Part shown: piece after piece, positions 1 to 7,707 of the stretch
How positions within the stretch are numbered: the stretch's first letter is position 1
Layout: each line of letters opens with the position of its first letter
From: Nitrososphaerota archaeon
Lineage (GTDB): Archaea > Thermoproteota > Nitrososphaeria_A > Caldarchaeales > JAVZCJ01
Direction: 5' to 3'
Assembly: GCA_038874475.1 (NCBI GenBank)
Contig: JAVZCJ010000006.1
Span: 1-64,000, forward strand
DNA: 64,000 bases
The notes under the pieces: generated by a model
The model's database searches: none
Told to the model about the DNA's origin: nothing
What the model saw: only the letters and a program-made list of their open reading frames with translations
Position numbers and translations under genes: made by a program

Positions 1-288
1 AATTGTTTTTGAAATAGGATCGGTATCATAATCTACATTTACTATTCCTACTAAAAATTCTGGAAATTCCTTTGGTACTTCCACTGATTGAAATCGAGGA
101 AAAACATCAATATTTACATCTCTACCTCTTACTCTAAAAGAGAAATGTTCTTTAAAATATGTTGATTGTTTAATATTCTTTATTAATAAAGAAGAATTTG
201 CGTTTATTATTAATTGTGGAGCGATAATATCAAATATCAGAATTGTTATCAATAAAATTGAAATTATATTTTTAAATATTCTATTCAT
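1..288 (-). CDS. Exported protein, N-terminal part (cut by window edge)
   Basis: An ATG at 286-288 opens a frame that runs out of the window without a stop, giving 96 residues. The first ~31 residues are a typical Sec signal or anchor: a short basic start (MNRIFKN), a long Ile/Leu stretch, then polar sequence. The rest looks like an extracytoplasmic beta-rich domain (FSFRVRGRDVNID). It begins 3 nt after the stop of the pilin-like gene and continues the same minus-strand operon. I do not recognise the family. From its context I infer a surface or pilus-associated protein. Confidence 0.6.
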   Translation of the reverse strand, partial: MNRIFKNIISILLITILIFDIIAPQLIINANSSLLIKNIKQSTYFKEHFSFRVRGRDVNIDVFPRFQSVEVPKEFPEFLVGIVNVDYDTDPISKTI

Positions 289-291
289 TTT

Positions 292-786
292 CTATTCCTC
301 AAGAATAAGAGAAACATGATATTCTCCTCCACTAACTGTATATATTGTGATGTGTATCTTCTGTCCAACAGATGCAGCATATAGTGGAAAGCTTATTCCA
401 ATTCCTCCACGTTCTCCAGGCTTTACATCAATGAATGTTTCTTCATTTAATGTGTCTAATTCTGCACCTGTTCTTACATTATCTAAAAATATGATTGTAT
501 CAGGAGAAAATTCTTTAAATGGTTTACCATTTATTGCTACATTGCATACTCTTACAGTTGTTTCTCCTAGATTTTTAAAATCGATAGATATAAAGAAATA
601 TTCTTCTTCATTAAGATGCCCTATTTTACTCCATACATCTATAATCTCTATTTTCTCATTAACCATAAATTTTCCAATAATCCCAGATGACCACGTAACA
701 AAAGCGACCGTGATGATTACACATATTGTAATTAAGATAATCGTGGCTTTAACTACGCTTATCCCTTTTTTATTTTTTAATTTCAT
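292..786 (-). CDS. Archaeal type IV pilin-like protein
   Basis: This 164-aa protein starts KNKKGISVVKATIILIT: a basic stretch with a Gly just before a long hydrophobic helix, the arrangement of archaeal class III signal peptides that are cut by a PibD/FlaK-type peptidase. After the helix comes a beta-type domain with a stretch FKNLGETTVRVCNVAINGK that resembles the conserved middle part of the pilin at 36281 (KNIGNVGITLTSIALG). Its ATG overlaps the end of the upstream exported-protein gene by 4 nt, so the genes are probably co-transcribed. Inference: a pilus or archaellum-like surface filament subunit, or a minor pilin. Confidence 0.6.
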   Translation of the reverse strand: MKLKNKKGISVVKATIILITICVIITVAFVTWSSGIIGKFMVNEKIEIIDVWSKIGHLNEEEYFFISIDFKNLGETTVRVCNVAINGKPFKEFSPDTIIFLDNVRTGAELDTLNEETFIDVKPGERGGIGISFPLYAASVGQKIHITIYTVSGGEYHVSLILEE

Positions 787-1985
787 ATTTCTCTCCTTTT
801 AAAAAGAATATAATATAATAAGAAAGTAATCATAATTACAATAATGAATAAAGACATTGGAATAATAAATTGTTCAATTTCAAATTCTCCTTTAGGGTTT
901 TCTTTTATAGATGTTTGAGATGCTTGAATTGTTTTTATTGTTTCCTCAGATAGTATAGCTGTTTTAGTTTTCTTTACATTAATTGTTGATAAATATGTTT
1001 CTATATATCCTTCTTCATACGTAGCTGTATATACTTTCTCTATTAAAGTTGTACCTATTGATGAATATGTAAAAGCTTTAAAAATTCTTATTTTAGTAAC
1101 ATATGTAGTTGTTCCATTTATAATTTCTAAACCAAGATACGTAGTTACTTCATCTATAAATGTTGTATTACAATAAACTTCTAATGTGTATGTTATAGTA
1201 TAAGTTTCTGTAGTGATGTGTCTTTTTATAGTAGAAATTGTAATTACATTAGAAATATCAAATACACTAAGACTATGAAAGTTATCATTCACATAAACAT
1301 AAAACCAACAATTCCCTTCTGGCAATATTCCTAAACTATAATTTCGTTCATCATACACATTAAAATATTCTGTAGGAGTACCAACCCATTCATCTATTTC
1401 AATATTAATTAAAAATCCACCTTTAGTTCTTATGAGAGGGCCCCAACGAATTCCTTTTGGAATCATGTTTGAACGAATTTTAAATATCGCAACCCATTCT
1501 TCTCCATTCCATATAAGAGCTGGACCAAAATTGTATTGAAGCCCAAGTTTTATTTCTCTATAAGCAGTAAACTCTTGAGTATAACATTTTTCTCCATTTA
1601 CATATACGATAAAAGTATAATTTCCATCTTCTAAAATTCCTAATTCATAAGTATACGATTTTGGTAAAACAATTTCATTTAAATTTCTATTTCTATATTT
1701 TTTTATTTGAATATCAATATAGAAAACATTTCCATTTCTATTTATTTCTCCCCAATCAATTTCTTCTATTACAAGAGTTTCATTATTTCTTCTTAAGAAA
1801 AGATAAAAAATATCTGCATACCATTTTGTAGAATTTCCATAACCTTCTGAATAAATATTAATGGAAAGGTCAACTTGAAGATTATTTTCTGAATTGCAAT
1901 TTATTGGAATAATATTAAAATAAAAAGAAATAGGAAAAAATAAAATAATAATTGTTAGAGAAGATAATTTAGTAAAATTTATCAA
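783..1985 (-). CDS. Exported membrane-anchored protein with two tandem beta repeats
   Basis: This is a 400-aa protein with an N-terminal signal segment (residues ~1-30) and a C-terminal membrane helix (~374-394) followed by KRREI, so most of it should lie outside the cell. Residues ~40-145 and ~150-250 look like two copies of one domain: each has a WGxIxRxG-like stretch and ends in YxLGILxxGNxxFxVYVN. A Thr/Tyr/Ile-rich stretch (~255-345) leads to the anchor. It overlaps the downstream pilin-like gene by 4 nt. No enzyme motif is visible. A structural surface role is inferred. Confidence 0.55.
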   Translation of the reverse strand: MINFTKLSSLTIIILFFPISFYFNIIPINCNSENNLQVDLSINIYSEGYGNSTKWYADIFYLFLRRNNETLVIEEIDWGEINRNGNVFYIDIQIKKYRNRNLNEIVLPKSYTYELGILEDGNYTFIVYVNGEKCYTQEFTAYREIKLGLQYNFGPALIWNGEEWVAIFKIRSNMIPKGIRWGPLIRTKGGFLINIEIDEWVGTPTEYFNVYDERNYSLGILPEGNCWFYVYVNDNFHSLSVFDISNVITISTIKRHITTETYTITYTLEVYCNTTFIDEVTTYLGLEIINGTTTYVTKIRIFKAFTYSSIGTTLIEKVYTATYEEGYIETYLSTINVKKTKTAILSEETIKTIQASQTSIKENPKGEFEIEQFIIPMSLFIIVIMITFLLYYILFKRREI

Positions 1986-2076
1986 AAATTATCCTCTTCT
2001 CTAATTTATTATAAATATTTCTATTAAGATATATAAATTTTTCTATAAAAAATAGTATTAAAGAAAAAATTAAGAC

Positions 2077-2169
2077 TCTGTGAAAATTAGGTATACCTTT
2101 TGTCGAAATATTACTTTATTTTTAAGCTATAAAAGTGTTCCAGAATGGTGTAATACTTAATTTCACAGA
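2077..2169. repeat. Short inverted-repeat element (MITE-like)
   Basis: TCTGTGAAAATTAGGTATAC at 2077-2096 is matched by an inverted copy at 2150-2169, whose complement reads TCTGTGAAATTAAGTATTAC. The first nine bases are identical and the remainder aligns with small shifts. The ~53 bp between them hold no gene. The right end extends to GGTTCTGTG, which recalls IS6-type transposon ends; that comparison is from memory. No target duplication is obvious. A dead miniature transposon is the simplest reading, and a transcription-terminator hairpin for the minus-strand operon is the alternative. Confidence 0.4.
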
Positions 2170-2243
2170 ACCATAATTGACCATTATATTATATTGATTT
2201 AAATAAAAAGGGATTTAAAAGTTATATTAAACTTTAATAGTAA

Positions 2244-2264
2244 TTGATAATTGATAATTGATAA
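2244..2264. repeat. Three tandem copies of TTGATAA before tRNA-Ala
   Basis: TTGATAA occurs at 2244-2250, 2251-2257 and 2258-2264 without gaps, ending 3 nt before the tRNA gene. It occupies the spot where the transcript start or leader would lie. It may simply be a slippage repeat. Confidence 0.6.
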
Positions 2265-2267
2265 TAT

Positions 2268-2356
2268 GGGTCGGTAGATCAGTCTGGAATATTTTATACA
2301 GAAGATCGCTCCGCTTGCAACGGAGAGGTTCCCGGGTTCAAATCCCGGCCGATCCA
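2268..2356 (+). tRNA. tRNA-Ala (anticodon TGC) with a ~14-nt insertion in the D-loop
   Basis: The acceptor stem pairs GGGTCGG (2268-2274) with CCGATCC (2349-2355) and includes G3-U70, the alanine identity pair; A2356 is the discriminator. The anticodon arm is CTCCG-CTTGCAA-CGGAG with TGC at 2316-2318, and the T-arm is CCGGG-TTCAAAT-CCCGG. The D-stem GATC/GATC (2277-2280, 2304-2307) encloses 23 nt instead of about 9. Removing 14 nt (2290-2303, or the same length shifted up to 3 nt left) restores a standard AGTCTGGAA D-loop. TCTG (2283-2286) can pair with CAGA (2299-2302), as in a relaxed bulge-helix-bulge splice motif. No 3' CCA is encoded. Confidence 0.93.
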
Positions 2357-2451
2357 TTATTTTAATAAATTTACAAAAATTTTTTAAATTAATGAAAAAT
2401 AAATAAAAAAAATATTTTAGAAAGAATATTATATAATTTAATAAATGGGAT

Positions 2452-2786
2452 GTAAAAACGATAATTGCAGAATTAATATTAAGAAAAATTTTAAGATGTA
2501 TGATTTTTAATAGAATAGAAGAAAGAACTTTCTTAATTATTGATGAAGCTCTAGAATTTCAAAAAAAGAAGGAATAATAAATACAATAATGAGAGAGAGT
2601 AGAAAATATAATCTTGCATGTATATTATCTTCTCAATTAATAGCAGATTTTGATCAAAGCATAATTGGAAATGTAGGAACTAAGCTTTTTATTATGAATG
2701 ATAGTGAAAGAGATATTGGTGCAATAATAAATATTACAGGATGTGAAATATTAAGACAAGTTTTACCTTCTTTAAAAACAATTTGA
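2452..2786 (+). pseudogene. HerA-like/DUF87 ATPase fragment, frameshifted
   Basis: One frame (about 2443-2578) reads WDVKTIIAELILRKIL and then FLIIDEALEF, a Walker B strand with acidic residues, before two stops. A second frame from 2589 continues IMRESRKYNLACILSSQLI and VGTKLFI, the part that follows Walker B in HerA-family and related DNA-translocating ATPases. A frameshift near 2575 separates them, the protein stops after KTI, and the N-terminal Walker A half is missing. This is a decayed gene. The family call rests on motif order and wording. Confidence 0.6.
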
Positions 2787-2851
2787 AGTAGTTTCTATTA
2801 GAAAGCAGTAAATTGAAGAATTAATGAAAACAATAAGAGGAAAATTGTATT

Positions 2852-2965
2852 ATGATTTTTGAGAAAAATGTAAATCCTCATTTAATAATTACAGGAAAAT
2901 CTGGATGTGGAAAAACAACTACATTAATAAGAATAATAAATGAATTATCTAAATTTGGAAAATAA
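2852..2965 (+). pseudogene. Walker A fragment of an ATPase
   Basis: An ATG at 2852 gives 37 residues, MIFEKNVNPHLIITGKSGCG and then KTTTLIRIINELSKFGK, before a stop. ITGKSGCGKTT is a complete Walker A (P-loop). It matches the start of a HerA/VirB4-type ATPase but lies downstream of the Walker B fragment at 2452-2786. It is therefore not the missing half in normal order and is probably the start of a second copy cut off by the rml cluster. There is no room for a working protein. Confidence 0.55.
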
Positions 2966-2971
2966 TTATTC

Positions 2972-3979
2972 TTACCATTTAAGTTTCCAAGGAGTTGGAT
3001 GTAATATTTTTTCATTTATTAAAGGTTTCCACCACCATTCATTTTTCAAATACCATTCAATAGTTTCTTTTAAAGAATCTTTAAAATTATATTTAGGCTT
3101 CCAATTTAATTTTTTTCTAATTTTACTAGAATCTAAACTATATCTTATATCATGTCCAGGTCTATCTTCAACAAATTCAATTAAATCTTTATTTTTATTC
3201 ATAATATCTAAAATCATTTCAGCAATTTTAATATTCTCTATTTCATTATTACTAGAAATATTATATATTTCACCAGATTTTCCTTTATTTAGAATTAAAT
3301 CTAATGCTTCACAATGATCAAGAACATAAATCCAATCCCTAATATTTTTTCCTGAACCATAAATTGGAATTTTCATATTTAAAATTGCTCTAATAATTGT
3401 TTTTGGAATGAATTTTTCTGGAAATTGGTATGGACCAAAATTGTTAGTACAGCGAGTTATAATCACATCTAAACCATATGTTCTATGATATGCTAAACAA
3501 AACATATCTGCTGAAGCTTTTGAAGCTGCATATGGAGAAGAAGGTTTTAATCTATCTTCTTCTTTGTACGAGCCAGTTAAAATATCTGAATATACTTCAT
3601 CTGTTGAAACATGAATTATTCTTATATTTGAATTTTTATTTCTTACAGCTTCTAAAAGATTAAAAGTACCTATGGTATTGCTTTCAAGGAACAATCTTGG
3701 GTTTGATATGCTTCTATCTACATGTGTTTCAGCTGCTATATTTACTATAATATTAATATCTTTTTCTTTAATTATTTTTGAAATAAAATTGAAATCTACT
3801 AAATCTCCTTTTATAAATTCATATTTTTTATTTTTTTCTATATCTTTAAGATTGTTTATATTTGAACCATATGATAAATTATCTATATTAATTATTTGAA
3901 TATTTTCATATTTATTTAGCATATATCTTATGAAATTGCTTCCTATGAAACCATATCCACCAGTAACTAATAGCTTCAT
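2972..3979 (-). CDS. rmlB: dTDP-glucose 4,6-dehydratase
   Basis: This 335-aa short-chain dehydrogenase of the NDP-sugar type converts dTDP-glucose to dTDP-4-keto-6-deoxyglucose, step two of dTDP-rhamnose synthesis. The NAD motif GGYGFIG is at residues 7-13, the catalytic STDEVY with Asp127-Glu128 at 125-130, and the YxxxK pair at Tyr150/Lys154. The length is normal for RmlB. It follows rmlC by 6 nt and is the last gene of a minus-strand rmlD-rmlC-rmlB operon. The substrate sugar is inferred from the full rml set nearby. Confidence 0.92.
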   Translation of the reverse strand: MKLLVTGGYGFIGSNFIRYMLNKYENIQIINIDNLSYGSNINNLKDIEKNKKYEFIKGDLVDFNFISKIIKEKDINIIVNIAAETHVDRSISNPRLFLESNTIGTFNLLEAVRNKNSNIRIIHVSTDEVYSDILTGSYKEEDRLKPSSPYAASKASADMFCLAYHRTYGLDVIITRCTNNFGPYQFPEKFIPKTIIRAILNMKIPIYGSGKNIRDWIYVLDHCEALDLILNKGKSGEIYNISSNNEIENIKIAEMILDIMNKNKDLIEFVEDRPGHDIRYSLDSSKIRKKLNWKPKYNFKDSLKETIEWYLKNEWWWKPLINEKILHPTPWKLKW

Positions 3980-3985
3980 AAAAAA

Positions 3986-4486
3986 TCACTTAAATGGTAA
4001 ATAAAACCAATCCCAAGGTTTTCCTACTCTTGGATCATCAGTTTTTCCATTAATAGATTTAGGAATAATTGTAGGATCATTCCAGGGTCTTCTTAATTCA
4101 TCTGGATTATTATAATCATAAAGTTTATTAACAAAATATATTAGCATAGTTTTTTCTAATCCAATTGCTTTAATTCCATGCCAATAATGTCCAGGGACTC
4201 TAACAATTTGTAAATTATCACTTGTTGATATTATTTCATCAAGTTCTTTTGTTTTATCATCATATACACATATTTTTAAAGCTCCATTAATTACTAAGAA
4301 ATAATCTACTTGACCTCTTTCATGTTTATGCCAAGCTCTTACTATATTAGGATAAGTTATTGAAAGATTAACTTGTACAATATCTTCTTTGAATAAATCC
4401 TTCCAATCAATTCTCATAATTTCTGTAAATGAGCCTCTTTCATCTACAAGCTTTTTTAAAGGTTTAATAATTATTCCATCAAGCAA
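3986..4486 (-). CDS. rmlC: dTDP-4-dehydrorhamnose 3,5-epimerase family protein
   Basis: This 166-aa cupin-type epimerase fits step three of dTDP-rhamnose synthesis. Typical features are the early ERGSFTEI stretch, VRAWHKHERGQVDYF around residues 49-63 with the His likely to act as base, and VPGHYWHG further on. It is slightly shorter than bacterial RmlC (~180 aa). The start is TTG at 4484-4486, overlapping the rmlD stop by 8 nt, with GAGGAG upstream as a Shine-Dalgarno. The substrate is inferred from operon context. Confidence 0.88.
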   Translation of the reverse strand: MLDGIIIKPLKKLVDERGSFTEIMRIDWKDLFKEDIVQVNLSITYPNIVRAWHKHERGQVDYFLVINGALKICVYDDKTKELDEIISTSDNLQIVRVPGHYWHGIKAIGLEKTMLIYFVNKLYDYNNPDELRRPWNDPTIIPKSINGKTDDPRVGKPWDWFYLPFK

Positions 4487-5366
4487 TTTTTAACTCCTCT
4501 TTTAAATTATTTAATGCTTCATTTAAATTTATAGGTTTTACTTTAAAAACATTATTAGCTTTTGAAGTATCAAGTGAAGTATCTTTTGGTCTTTTTGCAA
4601 TCCAATCCATTTCATCCATTTTTGCTTTTATAATTAAATTTTTATTTAAATTAAAAACTTCAGCTAATTTCAAAGCAAATTCATATCTAGAAACTCTTTC
4701 TGCTCCAGCTATATGATAAATTCCAGTAATATTCCTTTCATACGCTTCAAGAAGAATTTCAGCTAAATTAGTATTTAAAGTAGGAGAAACATATTGATCT
4801 GTCAAAACTTTAATATTTTGATTTTTATTTAAATTATCTAGAATCCATAAAGCAAAATTTGTTTTTCCACTTGCAGGCTTAGAACCATAGATTACACTTG
4901 CTCTAGCTATTAAATATTCTCCTTCAATTTTTTCAATAATCTTTTCTCCTAAAAGTTTAGAATATCCATAGAAATTTATTGGATTTGGTTCATCTTCTTC
5001 TTTATACATTCCTTTAGAACCATCAAATACATAATCAGTTGAAATATAGATTAAATAAGAATTTATTTTTTTAGCTATTTTTGCTATGAATTTTGTTCCA
5101 TCTATATTGATTCTTTTTGCAATTTCTTTATTTATTTCACATTTATCAACATCTGTTAAAGCTGCACAATGGAATATTGCATCTGGGTTTATATCTTTAA
5201 TTATTTTAAAAACCATTTTTTCATTAGAAATATCAAGCTTTATTGGTAATCCATATGATGGTAAATGAGTTAAATATGCTGAATAAACTTTATAGTTTTT
5301 CTTTAAAGCTAAATATGAAATTTTAGAACCTAAAAGGCCTCCTGCTCCGGTAATAAGAATTTTCAA
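4479..5366 (-). CDS. rmlD: dTDP-4-dehydrorhamnose reductase
   Basis: This 295-aa NAD(P)-dependent reductase completes dTDP-L-rhamnose. GAGGLLG at residues 7-13 binds the cofactor, STDYVFDG (109-116) carries the catalytic region, and Tyr133/Lys137 form the YxxxK pair. The start is TTG (codon 5364-5366), read from alignment of MKILITGAGG with the family. An RmlB-like N-terminal remnant overlaps the start from upstream. It is the first gene of the rmlDCB operon. Confidence 0.9.
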   Translation of the reverse strand: MKILITGAGGLLGSKISYLALKKNYKVYSAYLTHLPSYGLPIKLDISNEKMVFKIIKDINPDAIFHCAALTDVDKCEINKEIAKRINIDGTKFIAKIAKKINSYLIYISTDYVFDGSKGMYKEEDEPNPINFYGYSKLLGEKIIEKIEGEYLIARASVIYGSKPASGKTNFALWILDNLNKNQNIKVLTDQYVSPTLNTNLAEILLEAYERNITGIYHIAGAERVSRYEFALKLAEVFNLNKNLIIKAKMDEMDWIAKRPKDTSLDTSKANNVFKVKPINLNEALNNLKEELKIA

Positions 5367-5413
5367 TAAATTTCACCAATAAAAGCATATCTGCCAGTAA
5401 CTAATAGCTTCAT
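5363..5413 (-). pseudogene. 16-codon remnant of an RmlB-type N-terminus
   Basis: The frame MKLLVTGRYAFIGEIY stops at once. Its first 22 bases are the same as the start of rmlB (3958-3979), and the protein matches MKLLVTGGYGFIG with two changes in the glycine motif. It ends inside the rmlD start codon region. It looks like a scar of recombination between a second rmlB copy and rmlD. Confidence 0.6.
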
Positions 5414-5505
5414 AATAATTTATTTTATATTAATTTTAAAGATATATTAATTTTTTTAAATTGGTAAACTAAAGAGAAGGAAAAAAGAAAAATAACTATA
5501 TGTTA

Positions 5506-5871
5506 TTACAAAAGATATAATTCAATCTTTTCAAGTTCTCCTGTTTTTGGATTTACTTTAAAGCCAAGCTTTTCTAAAGCTGTAACACCTATTAGAGCAT
5601 CTACATTAGGTGGTAACTTTAAATTCTCCCAAACTTCAACATCTCCATGTGTGACAATGCCCATCAAGTTTATTTGACATCCACCATATTTTACTTCTAC
5701 TTTTTCACCATTAGGAAGAACTCTAACCCTTTTATATTTCTGTTCAACACCTAACCTTTTAGCTAATTCATCATTAACCATAATATCTCCATAAAAGCCT
5801 GTATCTATAAGACCTTTAACTTCAACTTCTCTTTCACATCGAATTTTAACATCAATAATAGTGCTACCCAT
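5506..5871 (-). CDS. Clan AA aspartyl-protease-like protein
   Basis: This 121-aa single-domain protein has LIDTGFYGDIMV at residues 21-32: Asp23-Thr24-Gly25 is the active-site signature of retropepsin-type proteases. The conserved DALIGVTALEKLGFKVNPKTG region follows near the C-terminus (~91-110). Small proteins of this kind are widespread in archaea and would act as dimers; their substrates are unknown. It is a single gene with no partner, sitting between the rml genes and toxin-antitoxin remnants. Confidence 0.8.
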   Translation of the reverse strand: MGSTIIDVKIRCEREVEVKGLIDTGFYGDIMVNDELAKRLGVEQKYKRVRVLPNGEKVEVKYGGCQINLMGIVTHGDVEVWENLKLPPNVDALIGVTALEKLGFKVNPKTGELEKIELYLL

Positions 5872-6011
5872 AGCATTAATTCTTATAGTCTACTAATATT
5901 TAAACCTATTTCGTATAATTTTTAGTTATACGAAGCATACATTTTTATAAAAAAGTAAGTTTACTTATAATAGTGAAAAAGCTTAAAAGAAGAAAGCTTA
6001 AAGAATAATTT

Positions 6012-6218
6012 TTAAATTTCTATTTCAGAATAATCTCCAATATTAAGTCTTAAAACATTTCTATTTTCATTTTTTATTAATTTAGAATTTTTACCTATTA
6101 AACTATCATCAATTTTTTCTATATCTTTAATGAAAGCATTCTCAAGAATTATACTATGTTCAATTGATGCAATTTTTATTTCTAAGCAAACTACTGAATC
6201 AGTAACCAAAACTTTCAT
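6012..6218 (-). pseudogene. Duplicate of the rmlA 3' end joined to a foreign start
   Basis: The last ~52 codons (about 6010-6170) repeat the end of rmlA at 7706-7860 almost base for base, with one difference noted (tatatc against tacatc). They encode SIEHSIILENAFIKDIEKID through to the C-terminus. The first 17 codons (MKVLVTDSVVCLEIKIA) are unrelated to rmlA and resemble the first strand of an NAD-binding sugar epimerase. The catalytic nucleotidyltransferase domain is absent, so this is a recombination remnant. Confidence 0.8.
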
Positions 6219-6295
6219 AGGATAACACTTAATGAAAATGATAATAAAAAATAACTTTATAATTTAGCTTCATTAAAATATACTCATAAGAGGAA

Positions 6296-6658
6296 TTATC
6301 TTAGAACTCTATATCTTCTTTTATTCAAAATTATTAAACATTTGGTTAGTTTTTCCTTTTCTAAATTTACTTTTTCAAGGAATCTTTGAAGAATATTATT
6401 TACTTCTTCAACTGTTGGTGGATGTATTCTTAATATAATTATACCAATTTGGCCTCTTTTAGAGAAGTAGTATGTAAAACCAAAACCTAAGTCATGTGTT
6501 ATGATGATCCTTTCCTCTCTTATTGCTAAGTTTATGATTTCATTATCTTCACAGCCTTTAAGACCAGCTTCGATAACATCTTTAACATCATAACCAAGTT
6601 TTTTAAGTAGCTTTACTGTTTGAGGTGATATGTTTTCATCAGTAAGAAATTTCAGTAT
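6296..6658 (-). CDS. PIN-like toxin (DUF5615), start codon not ATG/GTG/TTG
   Basis: The frame reads ILKFLTDENISPQTVKLLKK, then YDVKDVIEAGLKGCEDNEII, IITHDLGFGY and ILRIHPPTVEEV, ending KRRYRVLR. This is the DUF5615 PIN-like family: it normally begins MKFLxDENxS, and THD is a conserved acidic site. It follows the DUF433 gene directly and in the same frame, separated only by that gene's TAA. The only codons available for a start are ATA (6656-6658) or CTG (6653-6655). Inferred role: RNase toxin of a VapBC-like pair. It may be translated by re-initiation or may be untranslated. Confidence 0.65.
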   Translation of the reverse strand: MLKFLTDENISPQTVKLLKKLGYDVKDVIEAGLKGCEDNEIINLAIREERIIITHDLGFGFTYYFSKRGQIGIIILRIHPPTVEEVNNILQRFLEKVNLEKEKLTKCLIILNKRRYRVLR

Positions 6659-6886
6659 TTATGTCACCACATATTCAAAAGCTTCTTCATTTTTTACTAT
6701 TTTTATAGCATATTCAATAGCAGCTTTTATGTCTTCTTCTTTTAAAGTAGGATAAGCTTCAATTATCTTCTTAAAATCATATCCTGCAGATAGAAGCTCT
6801 AGAATCAAGTATACTGGAATCCTTGTCCCTTTAATCACAGGTTTTCCGCATAAAATTTTAGGGTTTACTTCAATACGTTCAGTCAA
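6659..6886 (-). CDS. DUF433 antitoxin
   Basis: This 75-aa protein has the hallmark DUF433 order: RIEVNPKILCGKPVIKGTRI, then PVYLILELLSAGYDFKKII, YPTLKEEDIKAAIEYA. The family is a helix-turn-helix-type antitoxin usually encoded just before a PIN-like DUF5615 toxin, as here. The pair probably autoregulates its own promoter by analogy with other toxin-antitoxin operons; the sequence does not show an operator. Confidence 0.85.
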   Translation of the reverse strand: MTERIEVNPKILCGKPVIKGTRIPVYLILELLSAGYDFKKIIEAYPTLKEEDIKAAIEYAIKIVKNEEAFEYVVT

Positions 6887-7083
6887 TTTTCAACACCATA
6901 TTTAAAATTTTCATTAACATCTATTTATATTTTTAATGGACAGGTTATTCTATTCTCTATTTTAAAGCATTGATTATAAGCTTCATTTTTTTAATTCATA
7001 TAAATATTTTCATAAAAAAATATTTATAAAAAATTATTCTTAGATATTTGATGAGCATTACTGTCGTAATATCCTTTTTGATT

Positions 7084-7137
7084 TTACATTCTTGACTTAA
7101 TTCTTTCTGTAACTACCCTGGTATCAAGTACTATCAT
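7084..7137 (-). pseudogene. VapC N-terminal remnant (17 codons)
   Basis: ATG at 7135-7137 gives MIVLDTRVVTERIKSRM and a stop. VapC PIN toxins typically start MIVLDTSVLVE..., so this looks like a vapC gene cut off after its first acidic residue, with Ser changed to Arg. It follows the VapB-like remnant at 7187-7553 in the normal antitoxin-toxin order. It is not functional. Confidence 0.45.
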
Positions 7138-7186
7138 AATTATCCTTATAAGATTTGTTAATAGAATTGTAGAAATTGAATAAAAG

Positions 7187-7553
7187 TCATTTTTGGCTAA
7201 GTCTCCTTTTTTCTTTCTTTTCTAGTTCTTCTATATCAAAAATTTCTAAATCTTCTACAAGGTCCTCAGTTTTAATACCATATTCTTTTCTAAGCTCATC
7301 TATGCTTACAATTCCACTTAGTTTAGCTAAGAATTCTTCTATGAGCTTATTTACTTTATCCTTAGATAACCATTGAGGTATCCTTATAGTTACAATTTTA
7401 TCCCATAAATACTTTATAAAAGATGTTGAATGTGGCTTAATAAACTTTTTAAGTTTTAAAAGTTCCCCTTTATTCTTAACTATTGAATTGAATAATTGAA
7501 AAGCACTATAGCAATAATGAATTATAAAATAGTATGTTTTATTTTACTTTATG
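7187..7553 (-). pseudogene. VapB-like antitoxin reading frame with no start codon
   Basis: An uninterrupted frame of ~121 codons has no ATG, GTG or TTG in phase at its beginning. Its C-terminal 70 residues contain IRIPQWLSKDKVNKLIEEF, VSIDELRKEYGIKTEDL and DIEELEKKEKRRL, which resembles a family of archaeal VapB antitoxins: a beta strand, then a helical region, then a VapC-binding tail. The first ~45 residues (FIIHYCYSAFQLFNS...) do not fit that family, so the frame looks like a fusion of debris. A VapC remnant follows. Confidence 0.45.
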
Positions 7554-7707
7554 AGTATTCTTAAACTTTCCTATAATTTTTAAAATTTCTTATTTTTCCT
7601 ATTTATTTAAAATAAAAAGAGAGATTGTTGATTTAAGACTTAAAAATCTTTATTCTAAACAATATTTAAGATAAGTATGAACAACTTTATTTATTATCAA
7701 ATAAGCT

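Noticed and set aside
347-802. Open frame of 151 codons on the plus strand
   Set aside because: It is the antisense of the pilin-like gene, which has a convincing signal helix and operon overlap.
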